Source: an uncultured Bacteroidales bacterium (lineage in GTDB: Bacteria > Bacteroidota > Bacteroidia > Bacteroidales > UBA4417). From it: a stretch of DNA of 19,698 nucleotides. Positions 1-6,955 of this stretch are shown one piece after another. Position 1 is the stretch's first letter, and each line of letters begins with the position of its first letter. The notes below the pieces were generated by a model that made no database searches, was not told where the DNA came from, and worked only from the letters and a program-made list of their open reading frames with translations. The stretch spans positions 1 to 19,698 of the forward strand of contig CALCJE010000091.1 in NCBI GenBank assembly GCA_937965665.1. The letters are read 5' to 3'. Position numbers and translations under genes: made by a program.

Positions 1-264
1 CAAACCGGTGAACGGCGAGTAGCTGGTGCCGGCCAGGTTGCCCTGCAGGCCGATCTGCCACTGAATGGCATACAGGGGGATAATGGAAGCATCGTCGATA
101 ATCCATGCTTCGGCGTCGCAGACAGCCTGCTGGCGTTCGGCGGGATCGGTGAGAGTGCGGGTGAGGTTCAGCAGTTCATCCAGTTCCGGGTTGGCAATGC
201 GCTGGAAGTTCAGCCCGCCGATGGAATCAGAATGGAACATCATGTTCAGCATGTCGGCGGTGAA
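1..264 (-). CDS. ABC transporter substrate-binding protein, family 5 (C-terminal fragment)
   Basis: Read on the minus strand, codons from 264 down to 1 stay open and give residues such as TADMLNMMFHSDSIGG, NPELDELL and ASIIPLYAIQWQIG. This is the pattern of the late part of family-5 solute-binding proteins (DppA/OppA/NikA type), where DMLNMMFHSD-like and IPLY-like segments are conserved. These proteins capture oligopeptides or related ligands outside the membrane for an ABC importer. The gene runs off the left edge and its 5' side is lost: upstream of residue TADM the frame stays open but no longer looks like the family. GC is about 59% over the first 240 bases by hand count, clearly above the rest of the window. 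No permease or ATPase gene is present. I am confident of the family. The fragment is probably foreign to this genome or joined by assembly. Confidence 0.7.
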
Positions 265-433
265 TGATGACGGTGAAAATTTTGAGCAGTGCAACGGCGA
301 ATATGGCGGCGAAAAAATGCCGGTCATTTTCTGGCCCGAGGACACCCGTACCTTACGTTTCAGTACAAAAATTGCAGAACCCGACAGCGCTTGTGTAAGC
401 ATGCTCGATGTGCTTGAAGAAAAAAAATATTGA
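251..433 (+). CDS. 3' end of an unidentified gene (partial)
   Basis: An open plus-strand frame ends with TGA at 431-433, encoding residues such as EKMPVIFWPEDTRTLRFS and ending MLDVLEEKKY. The frame extends further left, but left of about 265 it lies antisense to the substrate-binding protein fragment and is not believable there. Two things support a real gene tail: composition like the rest of the window, and a hairpin at 459-493 just downstream that would serve as a shared terminator with the convergent mpl gene. I do not recognise the protein family. No start can be assigned because the true upstream part appears to have been replaced at the junction near 250-275. It could also be non-coding sequence with a chance open frame. 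Confidence 0.35.
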   Translation: MSAVNDDGENFEQCNGEYGGEKMPVIFWPEDTRTLRFSTKIAEPDSACVSMLDVLEEKKY

Positions 434-458
434 CCGACAGGCAGTTCACCGCGCATAA

Positions 459-493
459 AAAAAAGGAAACCCAGCCCCTGAATTTCCTTTTTT
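459..493. terminator. Bidirectional terminator between convergent genes
   Basis: AAAAAAGGAAA (459-469) and TTTCCTTTTTT (483-493) form an 11-bp perfect inverted repeat with a 13-base loop and T-rich ends in both directions. It sits between a plus-strand stop at 433 and the minus-strand mpl stop at 511. The stem has only two GC pairs, so it may be weak. Confidence 0.6.
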
Positions 494-510
494 GTTTCCA
501 CAGCCTGGCT

Positions 511-1872
511 TTACAGCCCGCCGGCAAATTCCTTTACATTCATCCCGTCAAAATTCCCTGAGCTCATCAGCAGCAGGTTCGAGTTTTGCCAATTTTCGCC
601 ACGCAGGAATTGCTGAAACTGAACAGCATCCGAAAACACAAGCAGTCCCTTCTTTGCAAATGAATGAATAATATCGTCGGGCGAAAGCATAGGCAGCTTT
701 TTAAGCGCCAGGGCATGCGGCGAAAAAAACACAACAGCCATATCGGCCATATCCATGCTGTTTGCGTACTGATCCAGGAAATCCTTATTCAGGCTGCTGA
801 AAGTGTGCAATTCCATACAAGCTACTAACCGACGCATGGGGAATTGCTCTTTTACAGCCTGAATGGTCGCCTTTAATTTTGACGGCGCATGGGCAAAATC
901 GCGATAAGCATTAAAACCCGGCTTTTCGGCTATAAGCTCCAGGCGGTTCATAGCACCTTTAAAAGTAGATATTGCCTGGTAAAAGTCCTGATTACTGATA
1001 TTTAACTGGTTACAAACCAGCCTGGCGCCATTGAGATTCATGAGGTTATGCTGCCCGAAAACCATCAGCGGAAATTCGCCCTCGGGTGTTGTAAGTATAG
1101 TTTTACCACCTTCAACCCGGTGTTCGGGAATTCCATACGGCAACTTCTGCATGTTTCCGTTTACCGACTGCACAGCCTTCACCACTTCAGGATCTTCTTT
1201 ACAATAAACCAAGGTGCCCGAGGCAGGAATCATTTCCATAAAAATACGGAACTGCGAAATATAATTTTCGAAAGTGGGAAATACATTCATATGATCCCAG
1301 GCAATGCCACTAACAAGTGCGATATCAGGTTTATACAAATGAAATTTTGGCCTCAGATCCAGGGCTGATGTAAGGTATTCATCGCCTTCGAAAACCATCA
1401 CTTTTGCTTCGGGAGTAAGCTTCACCATTACATCAAATCCTTCGAGCTTAGCCCCCACCATATAATCGGCATCCACGTTACAGTGTTGCAGCACATGCAA
1501 AACCATAGCTGTAATAGTAGTCTTGCCGTGGCTTCCGCCGATAACAACCCGAAGTTTGTCCTTGCTTTGTTCATATAAAAATTCGGGATAGGAATATATC
1601 TTCAGGCCAAGTTCCCTGGCCCTGGCAAGTTCGGGATTATCGCCACGGGCATGCATACCCAGGATAATGGAATCAATACTTTTATCCAGTTTTTCAGGAA
1701 ACCAGCCGGGTTCATCCGGAAGCAAACCATACGATTGGAGCCGGGTTCGTGCCGGGTCAAATATTTCGTCGTCGGAACCAGTTACACGATACCCTTTTTT
1801 ATGCAAGGCTATGGCCAGGTTGTGCATGGCACTGCCGCCAATAGCTATAAAATGAACTCGGTTTTCAGTCAT
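511..1872 (-). CDS. mpl: UDP-MurNAc:L-Ala-gamma-D-Glu-meso-DAP ligase (Mpl)
   Basis: A 453-residue cytoplasmic Mur ligase. Mpl joins the tripeptide released from old peptidoglycan to UDP-N-acetylmuramate using ATP, returning it to cell-wall synthesis. The N-terminal nucleotide-binding segment (residues 8-35, IGGSAMHNLAIAL then GSDDE) is typical of the Mpl branch. The ATP P-loop GGSHGKTT lies at 112-119, EGDEY at 162-166 supplies the acidic Mur-ligase motif, and SGIAWDHMNVFP follows near 188-199. Length matches the family (about 450). The start at 1872 gives a full N-terminal Rossmann strand. A near-match to the Bacteroidota -7 box (TAACTTCG, one mismatch) lies at 1902-1909. It is transcribed divergently from the MBL hydrolase. 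Bacteroidota databases often call such proteins just peptidoglycan synthetase, and a MurC-like activity is the main alternative. The murein-recycling enzyme NamZ is encoded a few kilobases away. Confidence 0.85.
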   Translation of the reverse strand: MTENRVHFIAIGGSAMHNLAIALHKKGYRVTGSDDEIFDPARTRLQSYGLLPDEPGWFPEKLDKSIDSIILGMHARGDNPELARARELGLKIYSYPEFLYEQSKDKLRVVIGGSHGKTTITAMVLHVLQHCNVDADYMVGAKLEGFDVMVKLTPEAKVMVFEGDEYLTSALDLRPKFHLYKPDIALVSGIAWDHMNVFPTFENYISQFRIFMEMIPASGTLVYCKEDPEVVKAVQSVNGNMQKLPYGIPEHRVEGGKTILTTPEGEFPLMVFGQHNLMNLNGARLVCNQLNISNQDFYQAISTFKGAMNRLELIAEKPGFNAYRDFAHAPSKLKATIQAVKEQFPMRRLVACMELHTFSSLNKDFLDQYANSMDMADMAVVFFSPHALALKKLPMLSPDDIIHSFAKKGLLVFSDAVQFQQFLRGENWQNSNLLLMSSGNFDGMNVKEFAGGL

Positions 1873-1948
1873 AAAGCGTAATCTTTGATATTTCTTTGTT
1901 GCGAAGTTAAGGCAGAAATCTTTTCCAATGCCGGCATCAACAAAGAAA

Positions 1949-1985
1949 ATACCAATCGTTTATTAACATGCTCTGTCATTGGTAT
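1949..1985. repeat. 8-bp inverted repeat in divergent promoter region
   Basis: ATACCAAT (1949-1956) and ATTGGTAT (1978-1985) are perfect inverted copies separated by 21 bases. They lie between the divergently transcribed mpl and MBL hydrolase genes, upstream of both likely promoters. The arms are about 29 bases apart start to start, which could suit a regulator binding two half-sites. Chance occurrence of an 8-bp repeat is quite possible. Confidence 0.3.
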
Positions 1986-2030
1986 CCAGGGGCTGATCGC
2001 TTTTCGGTTTCCTGTAAAAGCCAAAAGCAT

Positions 2031-2038
2031 TACCTTTG
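2031..2038 (+). promoter_or_regulatory. -7 promoter box (TACCTTTG) for MBL hydrolase
   Basis: TACCTTTG matches the Bacteroidota consensus TAnnTTTG exactly and sits 24 bases before the ATG at 2063. Its position argues against the longer frame starting at 2036, which would begin inside the promoter. No clear -33 TTG is seen. Confidence 0.6.
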
Positions 2039-2062
2039 CATGCACAGAAAACAATATCTCAC

Positions 2063-2905
2063 ATGGAACTTTACCCCGTAATTGCCGACAACTGGAAAAT
2101 GGATGGTGGCGTTGCTTTCGGTGTGGTGCCAAAGTCGCTTTGGTCGCGGCATCATATTGCTGATCCGAACAATATGATTCAGATCACTACCCGCTGCCTG
2201 CTGATTGTCGACAACGGACGAAAAATACTGATTGATGCCGGCCTTGGTGATAAACGGGACGAGAAATATTATGATGTGCGCTTCCGCGAAGAAGGTGTCA
2301 GTATACTGAATTCGTTGCAGCAACTGGGATTTACGGCAAGCGACATAACAGATGTTTTGTTTACACACCTGCACGACGATCATGCTGGAGCTGCAACCCG
2401 CCTCGACGAAGATGGAAATTTGGTTTGTGTGTTCGAAAATGCACATTACTGGGTATCGGAAATCAATTGGGAGTGGGCGCTGAAGCCAAACAGACGCGAG
2501 AGGGCGGCATATTTCGCCCATAACCTGGAACCCTTGCAGCAAAGTGGCAGGTTGCACCTGTTAAAAGAAGGAGAACAACCTTTCGAAAATATCAGTCTAA
2601 GGACTTTCAACGGGCATACACGCGGGCAACTTATTCCTTTCATTCAATCAAATGGCAAAACCATTGTTTTTGTAGCTGATGTCATACCGATGCTTTTCAA
2701 CATTCCTATAGCGTATGGTCCCGCTGTGGATATTGACCCCCTGGTATCGATGGATGAAAAAGAGCAGTTCCTGGCCGAAGCAGCCGAAAATAAATACATA
2801 CTAATTTTCCAACACGATGCACATACCGAGTGTTGTACTGTGACAAAGACTGAAAAGGGAGTAAAAGCTGATCAAACTTTTTATTTACAAGACATTAAAC
2901 AATAA
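2063..2905 (+). CDS. MBL-fold metallo-hydrolase
   Basis: A 280-residue metallo-beta-lactamase-fold hydrolase, probably cytoplasmic as no signal peptide is visible. The metal-binding motif HLHDDHAG is at 102-109 (H102, H104, D106, H107), followed by further likely ligands H185 (GHTRG), D206 (VAD) and H251/H254 near the C-terminus. This pattern supports a two-metal site. The N-terminus (MELYPV, then GVVPKSLW near 20-27) resembles a subgroup often annotated only as MBL-fold hydrolase or quorum-quenching-lactonase-like, and the substrate cannot be read from sequence. I prefer ATG 2063 over the in-frame ATG at 2036 because the -7 promoter box covers 2031-2038. The stop is 8 bases before cysH, so the two genes are probably co-transcribed, which hints at a sulfur-related or detoxification role. 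That link is inference. Confidence 0.85.
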   Translation: MELYPVIADNWKMDGGVAFGVVPKSLWSRHHIADPNNMIQITTRCLLIVDNGRKILIDAGLGDKRDEKYYDVRFREEGVSILNSLQQLGFTASDITDVLFTHLHDDHAGAATRLDEDGNLVCVFENAHYWVSEINWEWALKPNRRERAAYFAHNLEPLQQSGRLHLLKEGEQPFENISLRTFNGHTRGQLIPFIQSNGKTIVFVADVIPMLFNIPIAYGPAVDIDPLVSMDEKEQFLAEAAENKYILIFQHDAHTECCTVTKTEKGVKADQTFYLQDIKQ

Positions 2906-2913
2906 AATTACCC

Positions 2914-3624
2914 ATGAACAATATCGAACAGGCTGAACAACTGAATGCATGGCTTACCGGGCTTACTGCCGAAGAAATACTTAAACAGGTAATCGGAATT
3001 TTCGGAAGCAAAATCACTTTTGCCACCAGCCTTGGTGCCGAAGACCAGGTGATCACATATATGATTTCCAGAATTGATAAAACCACCCATATCATCACCC
3101 TCGATACCGGCCGTGTTTTCCCCGAAACATATGATTTGCTTCACCGTACAATTAACAGGTATGGTGTAAATATAAAATCGTACTATCCTGACACCACGCA
3201 GGTTGAAGATATGGTGAATACCAAAGGGATAAACCTCTTTTACGAAAGTATCGAAAACCGAAAGCTATGCTGCCACGTGAGGAAAATTGTTCCCTTACGC
3301 CGTGCGTTAAGTGGCATGGATGCCTGGATAACAGGCCTGCGCCGCGAGCAGTCTGTTACCCGCACCGATTTAAAAATTGTGGAATGGGATGCCGCAAACG
3401 GGCTCATTAAGATTAATCCCCTTCTCGAATGGAGCGAGGAGCAGGTTTGGGATTTCATCAAACAACATGATATACCTTATAATAAACTTCACGACCATGG
3501 TTTTCCATCAATAGGCTGCCAGCCTTGCACTCGTGCTATTGAAAAAGGAGAAGATCTGCGGGCCGGCCGCTGGTGGTGGGAAATGCCCGACAGCAAGGAA
3601 TGCGGGCTGCATGGGAAAAAGTAA
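2914..3624 (+). CDS. cysH: Adenylyl-sulfate (APS) reductase, CysH family
   Basis: A 236-residue assimilatory reductase of the CysH family that reduces activated sulfate to sulfite in the cytoplasm using thioredoxin or a similar donor. The nucleotide-binding segments SLGAEDQ (39-45) and TLDTGR (62-67) are present. The catalytic ECGLH is at 229-233 with C230. Two cysteine pairs, C119-C120 and C202-x-x-C205, are the [4Fe-4S] ligands that separate APS reductases from the cluster-free PAPS reductases of enterobacteria, so APS is the likely substrate. Length is normal. It starts 8 bases after the MBL hydrolase stop and probably shares its promoter. No ATP sulfurylase (cysD/cysN), sulfite reductase or sulfate transporter is visible in the window, so the rest of the pathway must lie elsewhere. 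Confidence 0.9.
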   Translation: MNNIEQAEQLNAWLTGLTAEEILKQVIGIFGSKITFATSLGAEDQVITYMISRIDKTTHIITLDTGRVFPETYDLLHRTINRYGVNIKSYYPDTTQVEDMVNTKGINLFYESIENRKLCCHVRKIVPLRRALSGMDAWITGLRREQSVTRTDLKIVEWDAANGLIKINPLLEWSEEQVWDFIKQHDIPYNKLHDHGFPSIGCQPCTRAIEKGEDLRAGRWWWEMPDSKECGLHGKK

Positions 3625-3633
3625 ATTTCCCAT
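3611..3633 (+). terminator. Hairpin overlapping the cysH stop codon
   Basis: ATGGGAAA (3611-3618) and TTTCCCAT (3626-3633) form an 8-bp perfect stem with a 7-base loop that contains the end of the TAA stop (3622-3624). No T-run follows directly, so it may be an mRNA-stabilising or attenuating hairpin rather than a full intrinsic terminator. Confidence 0.35.
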
Positions 3634-3644
3634 TAATACTTTGA

Positions 3645-3681
3645 TAATCAGATTGTAATCATTCACATTGCAATCTGATTA
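3645..3681. repeat. 11-bp perfect inverted repeat overlapping a promoter
   Basis: TAATCAGATTG (3645-3655) and CAATCTGATTA (3671-3681) are perfect inverted copies with a 15-base spacer. The right arm starts directly after the proposed -33 TTG (3668-3670) and lies in the spacer before the -7 box at 3692. It could be an operator for the CBM48-like gene or a late hairpin behind cysH. There is no T-run after it, which favours an operator. Confidence 0.5.
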
Positions 3682-3699
3682 ATATTTATATTAATTTTG
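3668..3699 (+). promoter_or_regulatory. Promoter of CBM48-like gene
   Basis: TTG at 3668-3670, a 21-base spacer, and TAATTTTG at 3692-3699 fit the Bacteroidota sigma-ABfr pattern. The predicted start of transcription near 3706 leaves a leader of about 40 bases before ATG 3746. Confidence 0.6.
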
Positions 3700-3745
3700 C
3701 AATGCTTTTCGAAGCTTATTTTATGTTTAACCAATTTTATTTACA

Positions 3746-4039
3746 ATGATTGAGAAACGTCAATTTTTGAAAACCAAACCCATTTGTAAAGTAACGTTTA
3801 AAATGAAGGCAGAAGCCGAAAAATTATCCCTGGTAGGTGATTTCAACGGCTGGAACGAAGCTGCCCATCCCATGAAAAAAGCCAAAGACGGCATATTTTC
3901 AGTAACTGTCGAAATGGAAAGCGGCCGCGATCAGCAATTCCGCTACCTGGCCGATGGCAAAAACTGGCTCAATGATGATGCTGCCGACAAATACATCAGC
4001 ACATCACTCGGAAGCGAAAATTCAGTAGTATCCTTGTAA
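3746..4039 (+). CDS. Small CBM48 / isoamylase early-set domain protein
   Basis: A 97-residue protein that is essentially one CBM48/AMPK-beta-like glycogen-binding domain. The core reads VTFKMKAEAEKLSLVGDF, then NGWNEAAHPMKK, a basic turn, FSVTVEM, FRYLADGKNWLND near 67-79, and a final hydrophobic strand. The LVGDFNGW motif (residues 31-38) and the later YLADG-x-x-W are hallmarks of domains that dock on alpha-glucans. It lacks a signal peptide and a catalytic domain, so it is probably a cytoplasmic glycogen-binding or regulatory protein. Single-domain versions are known in Bacteroidota as isoamylase early-set domain proteins, with no settled function. It has its own promoter and a strong terminator, so it is monocistronic. 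No glycogen-metabolism gene lies beside it. Confidence 0.8.
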   Translation: MIEKRQFLKTKPICKVTFKMKAEAEKLSLVGDFNGWNEAAHPMKKAKDGIFSVTVEMESGRDQQFRYLADGKNWLNDDAADKYISTSLGSENSVVSL

Positions 4040-4059
4040 ACACGCGACACTAAATATAC

Positions 4060-4092
4060 ATCCTGCAGCTCACCACTGCAGGATTTTTTTTT
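4060..4092 (+). terminator. Rho-independent terminator after CBM48-like gene
   Basis: ATCCTGCAG (4060-4068) and CTGCAGGAT (4076-4084) form a 9-bp stem with a 7-base loop, followed by an unbroken T-run to 4092. This is the clearest intrinsic terminator in the window and ends transcription from 3746-4039. Confidence 0.85.
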
Positions 4093-4121
4093 ACTTTTGT
4101 CGAAATGGAATCCGGTTAGTT

Positions 4122-5342
4122 TTAATCAAAACGAATAGCTTTAACCGGCGTTATACGGCTTATCACAAAAGAAGGCAGGAGCAGCATAAGCGTACAGGCA
4201 ACCAGTGTGCCGGCATTAAGCAACAGTAAATGAATAATTGATAAATTAATAGGTACGAATGTCATAAAATACGATTCCTGGGGCAGGCTCACGATCCTGA
4301 AATATTTCTGTATCAGGCAGATACTTATTCCTGCCAGGTTCCCATAAAGCATTCCTTTTCCGACAATGTAGGTAGCATTGTAAAGAAAAATCCGGCGTAT
4401 GCTCAGGTTGCGGGCACCCAGGGCTTTCAGAACGCCGATCATATTGGTTCTCTCCAGGATCAGGATCAGCAAGGTTGAGATCATAGCCATGCCCGAAACC
4501 AGGATCATAAGCACCATAATAATGATTACATTCATATCCTGCAGATCAAGCCAGTCGAACATTTGCGGGTAAAGATCGCGGATTGTTTTTGCATTCATGT
4601 CGTATCCAACTTCTTTATAAACCTTCTTCCCCATCTGTTCAAGCTGGTTGAAATCACTGATATACACATCAAAGCCCGACACCAGGTCAGCACTCCAGCC
4701 ATTCAGTTTTTGTATCTGCCTTATATCTCCAAAAATAAACTTCAGGTCGAACTCACCCAGCCCGGTATTATAGATTCCTGACACGCTGAATCGCCTGGCG
4801 CGGGCCTGGTTGTCGATAATAAAATACATCCTTAAGGGATCACCTACCTTAATTTTCAGCAGGTCGGCCAGGTTCTGCGAAATAATAACTGAAGTACTTG
4901 CAGATGAATCAAGGGTCGAAAATGGTTTGCCGGCCACCATCTTATCGTTAAAAAAGGACCAGTCGAAATCGGAGCCCACACCTTTAAAAACAACACCTTG
5001 TATCTGGTCAGCGGTTTTAATAATACCGGCCTTGGTGGCAAAAACCTGTATATGCTTAATGCCGGCAGTTTTCTGCAATGTACTGTAAAATTGCTGGTTA
5101 CGGCTAACCGGCTCAAATTCAAACGAATTGTTCGAGTCAAATTTCGCAACCTGTATATGCGAACCAAAACCCACAATTTTATCGCGGATCTGTTTCTGAA
5201 AACCAGTAACAATGGCTGCCGAAACAATCATAACGGCCAGGCCGAGCGCAACACTGACTACGGCAATCCGGATTACGGGTGCCGAAAAACTTCCGCCTCC
5301 CCCTTTTATCAAACGCCGGGCTATAAATTGTTCTGTATTCAT
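4122..5342 (-). CDS. FtsX-like ABC transporter permease (LolC/E type)
   Basis: A 406-residue inner-membrane permease of the FtsX/MacB/LolCE class. One membrane helix lies at about residues 23-47 after a short basic N-terminus, a large extracytoplasmic domain fills about 50-265, and three more helices lie near 272-296, 320-343 and 365-390. The segment ERTNMIGVLKALGA (297-310) is the cytoplasmic coupling region typical of these permeases, and the ending ITPVKAIRFD is the usual C-terminal motif. Size and N-terminus (FIARRL) resemble the LolC/LolE proteins that extract lipoproteins from the inner membrane. No LolD-like ATPase is next to it, so the exact substrate is uncertain. It has its own promoter box only 7 bases upstream of the start codon, and is transcribed divergently from namZ. 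Confidence 0.8.
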   Translation of the reverse strand: MNTEQFIARRLIKGGGGSFSAPVIRIAVVSVALGLAVMIVSAAIVTGFQKQIRDKIVGFGSHIQVAKFDSNNSFEFEPVSRNQQFYSTLQKTAGIKHIQVFATKAGIIKTADQIQGVVFKGVGSDFDWSFFNDKMVAGKPFSTLDSSASTSVIISQNLADLLKIKVGDPLRMYFIIDNQARARRFSVSGIYNTGLGEFDLKFIFGDIRQIQKLNGWSADLVSGFDVYISDFNQLEQMGKKVYKEVGYDMNAKTIRDLYPQMFDWLDLQDMNVIIIMVLMILVSGMAMISTLLILILERTNMIGVLKALGARNLSIRRIFLYNATYIVGKGMLYGNLAGISICLIQKYFRIVSLPQESYFMTFVPINLSIIHLLLLNAGTLVACTLMLLLPSFVISRITPVKAIRFD

Positions 5343-5349
5343 GCAACTG

Positions 5350-5357
5350 CAAAAATA
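5350..5357 (-). promoter_or_regulatory. -7 promoter box (TATTTTTG) close to the permease start
   Basis: On the minus strand TATTTTTG matches TAnnTTTG exactly. Its last base is 7 bases before the A of the permease ATG (5342), so a transcript from this box would have almost no 5' leader. Confidence 0.5.
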
Positions 5358-5514
5358 CTTTTTTATCCGGTTTAAATGGCTTCCCGGCCAGGGTTCTTCG
5401 AAATCTCTGCAGAAAATAACCGGTACGTGCCGGGTTCAGGAGAATTTCTATTACTATTGTACGGTTTTTGTGCGGATCAAAAGTAAAATTCAGTTAACAT
5501 ACTCCTGCATCGCT

Positions 5515-6726
5515 ATGCGTGTAATAAAACATTTGCTTTCCCTCTATTTGCTTTTCATGGCAGTTACTGCCAGTTGCCAGCATTTGGTTAATACTGCTAA
5601 AACCAGTTCGGCCAAAACCAGTATTTTGCCCGGTGCGTATAGTGTAAACGAATACCTGCCGAAGTTGAAAGGTGCGAAAGTGGGATTGGTAGCCAATAAT
5701 ACATCTATTATAAAGCACACCCACCTGCTCGACACGCTATTGGCACTGCAGGTGAATGTGGTAAAAGTATTCGGACCCGAACATGGTTTCAGGGGCGACA
5801 CCCCCGACGGGAAGGAAATCAGCAGTGGCACCGACCCCAAAACAGGAATTGACATTATTTCGCTGTATGGCAACCATAAAAAACCGTCCAAAACAGATCT
5901 GCAGGGCATTGATATGATGGTTTTCGATATTCAGGATGTGGGTGTGCGTTTTTATACTTACATTTCAACCTTAACTTATGTAATGGAGGCTTGCGCCGAA
6001 AATAATATCCCGTTGCTGGTTCTCGACAGGCCAAACCCGAATGGGTTTTATGTGGATGGTCCTGTACTTGAGCCTTCGTACGCCTCTTTTATAGGCCTGC
6101 ACCCGGTTCCTGTTGTTTACGGAATGACAATTGGCGAATACGCGAACATGGTAAATGGCGAAAAATGGATAAAATCCACGCGAAATTGTGACCTCACCGT
6201 TGTGAAATGTAAAAATTACGACCATAAATCACGATACCAGCTACCCGAAAAACCATCGCCCAACCTGCAGGATATGCAAGCTGTGTACCTGTACCCCTCG
6301 CTTTGTTTTTTCGAGGGAACGGTAGTAAGCATCGGTCGTGGAACAGAAAATCCGTTTAAAGTTTTCGGGCACCCGAAATACACCGGAGGAAGTTTTAGTT
6401 TTACCCCCAGGCCAATCAGCGGTATAAGCGAAGATCCTCCACTTAAGGGCCAGCTTTGCAACGGGCAATACCTGGGCGCATCAGCCGATAAAATAAAACA
6501 GCAGGGCAAAATAGATCTGTCGTGGCTCCTGAAGGCTTACAAAAACCTGGGTACAAAAACCGATTTCTTTACTGCTTATTTCGAAAAGCTCGCAGGAACA
6601 AATATGTTGCGCAAGCAAATTGTTAGCGGGAAAAGTGAAACCGAAATCCGTAAATCGTGGCAAACCGGTTTAAACACTTTTAAACAAATCAGAAAAAAAT
6701 ACCTGTTGTACGCGGATTTTGAATAG
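5515..6726 (+). CDS. namZ: Exo-beta-N-acetylmuramidase NamZ (DUF1343)
   Basis: A 403-residue DUF1343 protein. Characterised members (NamZ, family GH171) remove MurNAc from the non-reducing ends of peptidoglycan fragments. Conserved blocks are FGPEHGFRG (86-94), FDIQDVGVRFYTY (137-149), LDRPNPNG (170-177), HPVPVVYGMTIGE (196-208) and later YPSLCFFEGT with GRGTENPF. The N-terminus has a basic start, a hydrophobic stretch at 7-19 and C21 after TAS, so it is exported and possibly a lipoprotein with an atypical lipobox. ATG 5515 is chosen because the frame further left (to 5212) overlaps the divergent permease and breaks the signal peptide. A near-consensus -7 box (TACTATTG, one mismatch) lies at 5452-5459. 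With mpl in the same window, it suggests murein turnover and re-use. Confidence 0.88.
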   Translation: MRVIKHLLSLYLLFMAVTASCQHLVNTAKTSSAKTSILPGAYSVNEYLPKLKGAKVGLVANNTSIIKHTHLLDTLLALQVNVVKVFGPEHGFRGDTPDGKEISSGTDPKTGIDIISLYGNHKKPSKTDLQGIDMMVFDIQDVGVRFYTYISTLTYVMEACAENNIPLLVLDRPNPNGFYVDGPVLEPSYASFIGLHPVPVVYGMTIGEYANMVNGEKWIKSTRNCDLTVVKCKNYDHKSRYQLPEKPSPNLQDMQAVYLYPSLCFFEGTVVSIGRGTENPFKVFGHPKYTGGSFSFTPRPISGISEDPPLKGQLCNGQYLGASADKIKQQGKIDLSWLLKAYKNLGTKTDFFTAYFEKLAGTNMLRKQIVSGKSETEIRKSWQTGLNTFKQIRKKYLLYADFE

Positions 6727-6898
6727 GCCTTTTAAAAGCGTTACAAATTACTCAGTCAAAGTATTGCCCAGATACAGTCTCAATGTTAGAGTGTTTCAGG
6801 ATTTCATGATTAAAACTTAGAATGTAACAATATAACAGTCAGAATTCAGATTTTGTATTTGAAATTCAGAACCTGGTTTTAAGCCTTAATAGGCAAAA

Positions 6899-6937
6899 AA
6901 AAGGTGAGCTTAATTGAATCAATCAAGCTCACCTTTT
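6899..6937. terminator. Strong bidirectional terminator between namZ and aminotransferase
   Basis: AAAAGGTGAGCTT (6899-6911) and AAGCTCACCTTTT (6925-6937) form a 13-bp perfect stem with a 13-base loop. An A-run precedes it (T-run on the minus strand) and TTTT ends the plus-strand arm. It lies 19 bases after the minus-strand aminotransferase stop (6956), its main client, and could also stop read-through from namZ. Confidence 0.85.
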
Positions 6938-6955
6938 AATAAAATTTAACCGGTA

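Noticed and set aside
65..250. Left part of the plus-strand open frame starting at 65
   Set aside because: It lies antisense to the substrate-binding protein fragment, which has clear family motifs. Only the part right of about 250 can be a real gene tail.
2036..2062. Upstream in-frame ATG for the MBL hydrolase
   Set aside because: It starts inside the -7 promoter box at 2031-2038, and the family N-terminus begins at MELYPV (2063).
5212..5514. N-terminal extension of namZ
   Set aside because: It overlaps the divergent permease gene and its promoter. The signal peptide begins at ATG 5515.
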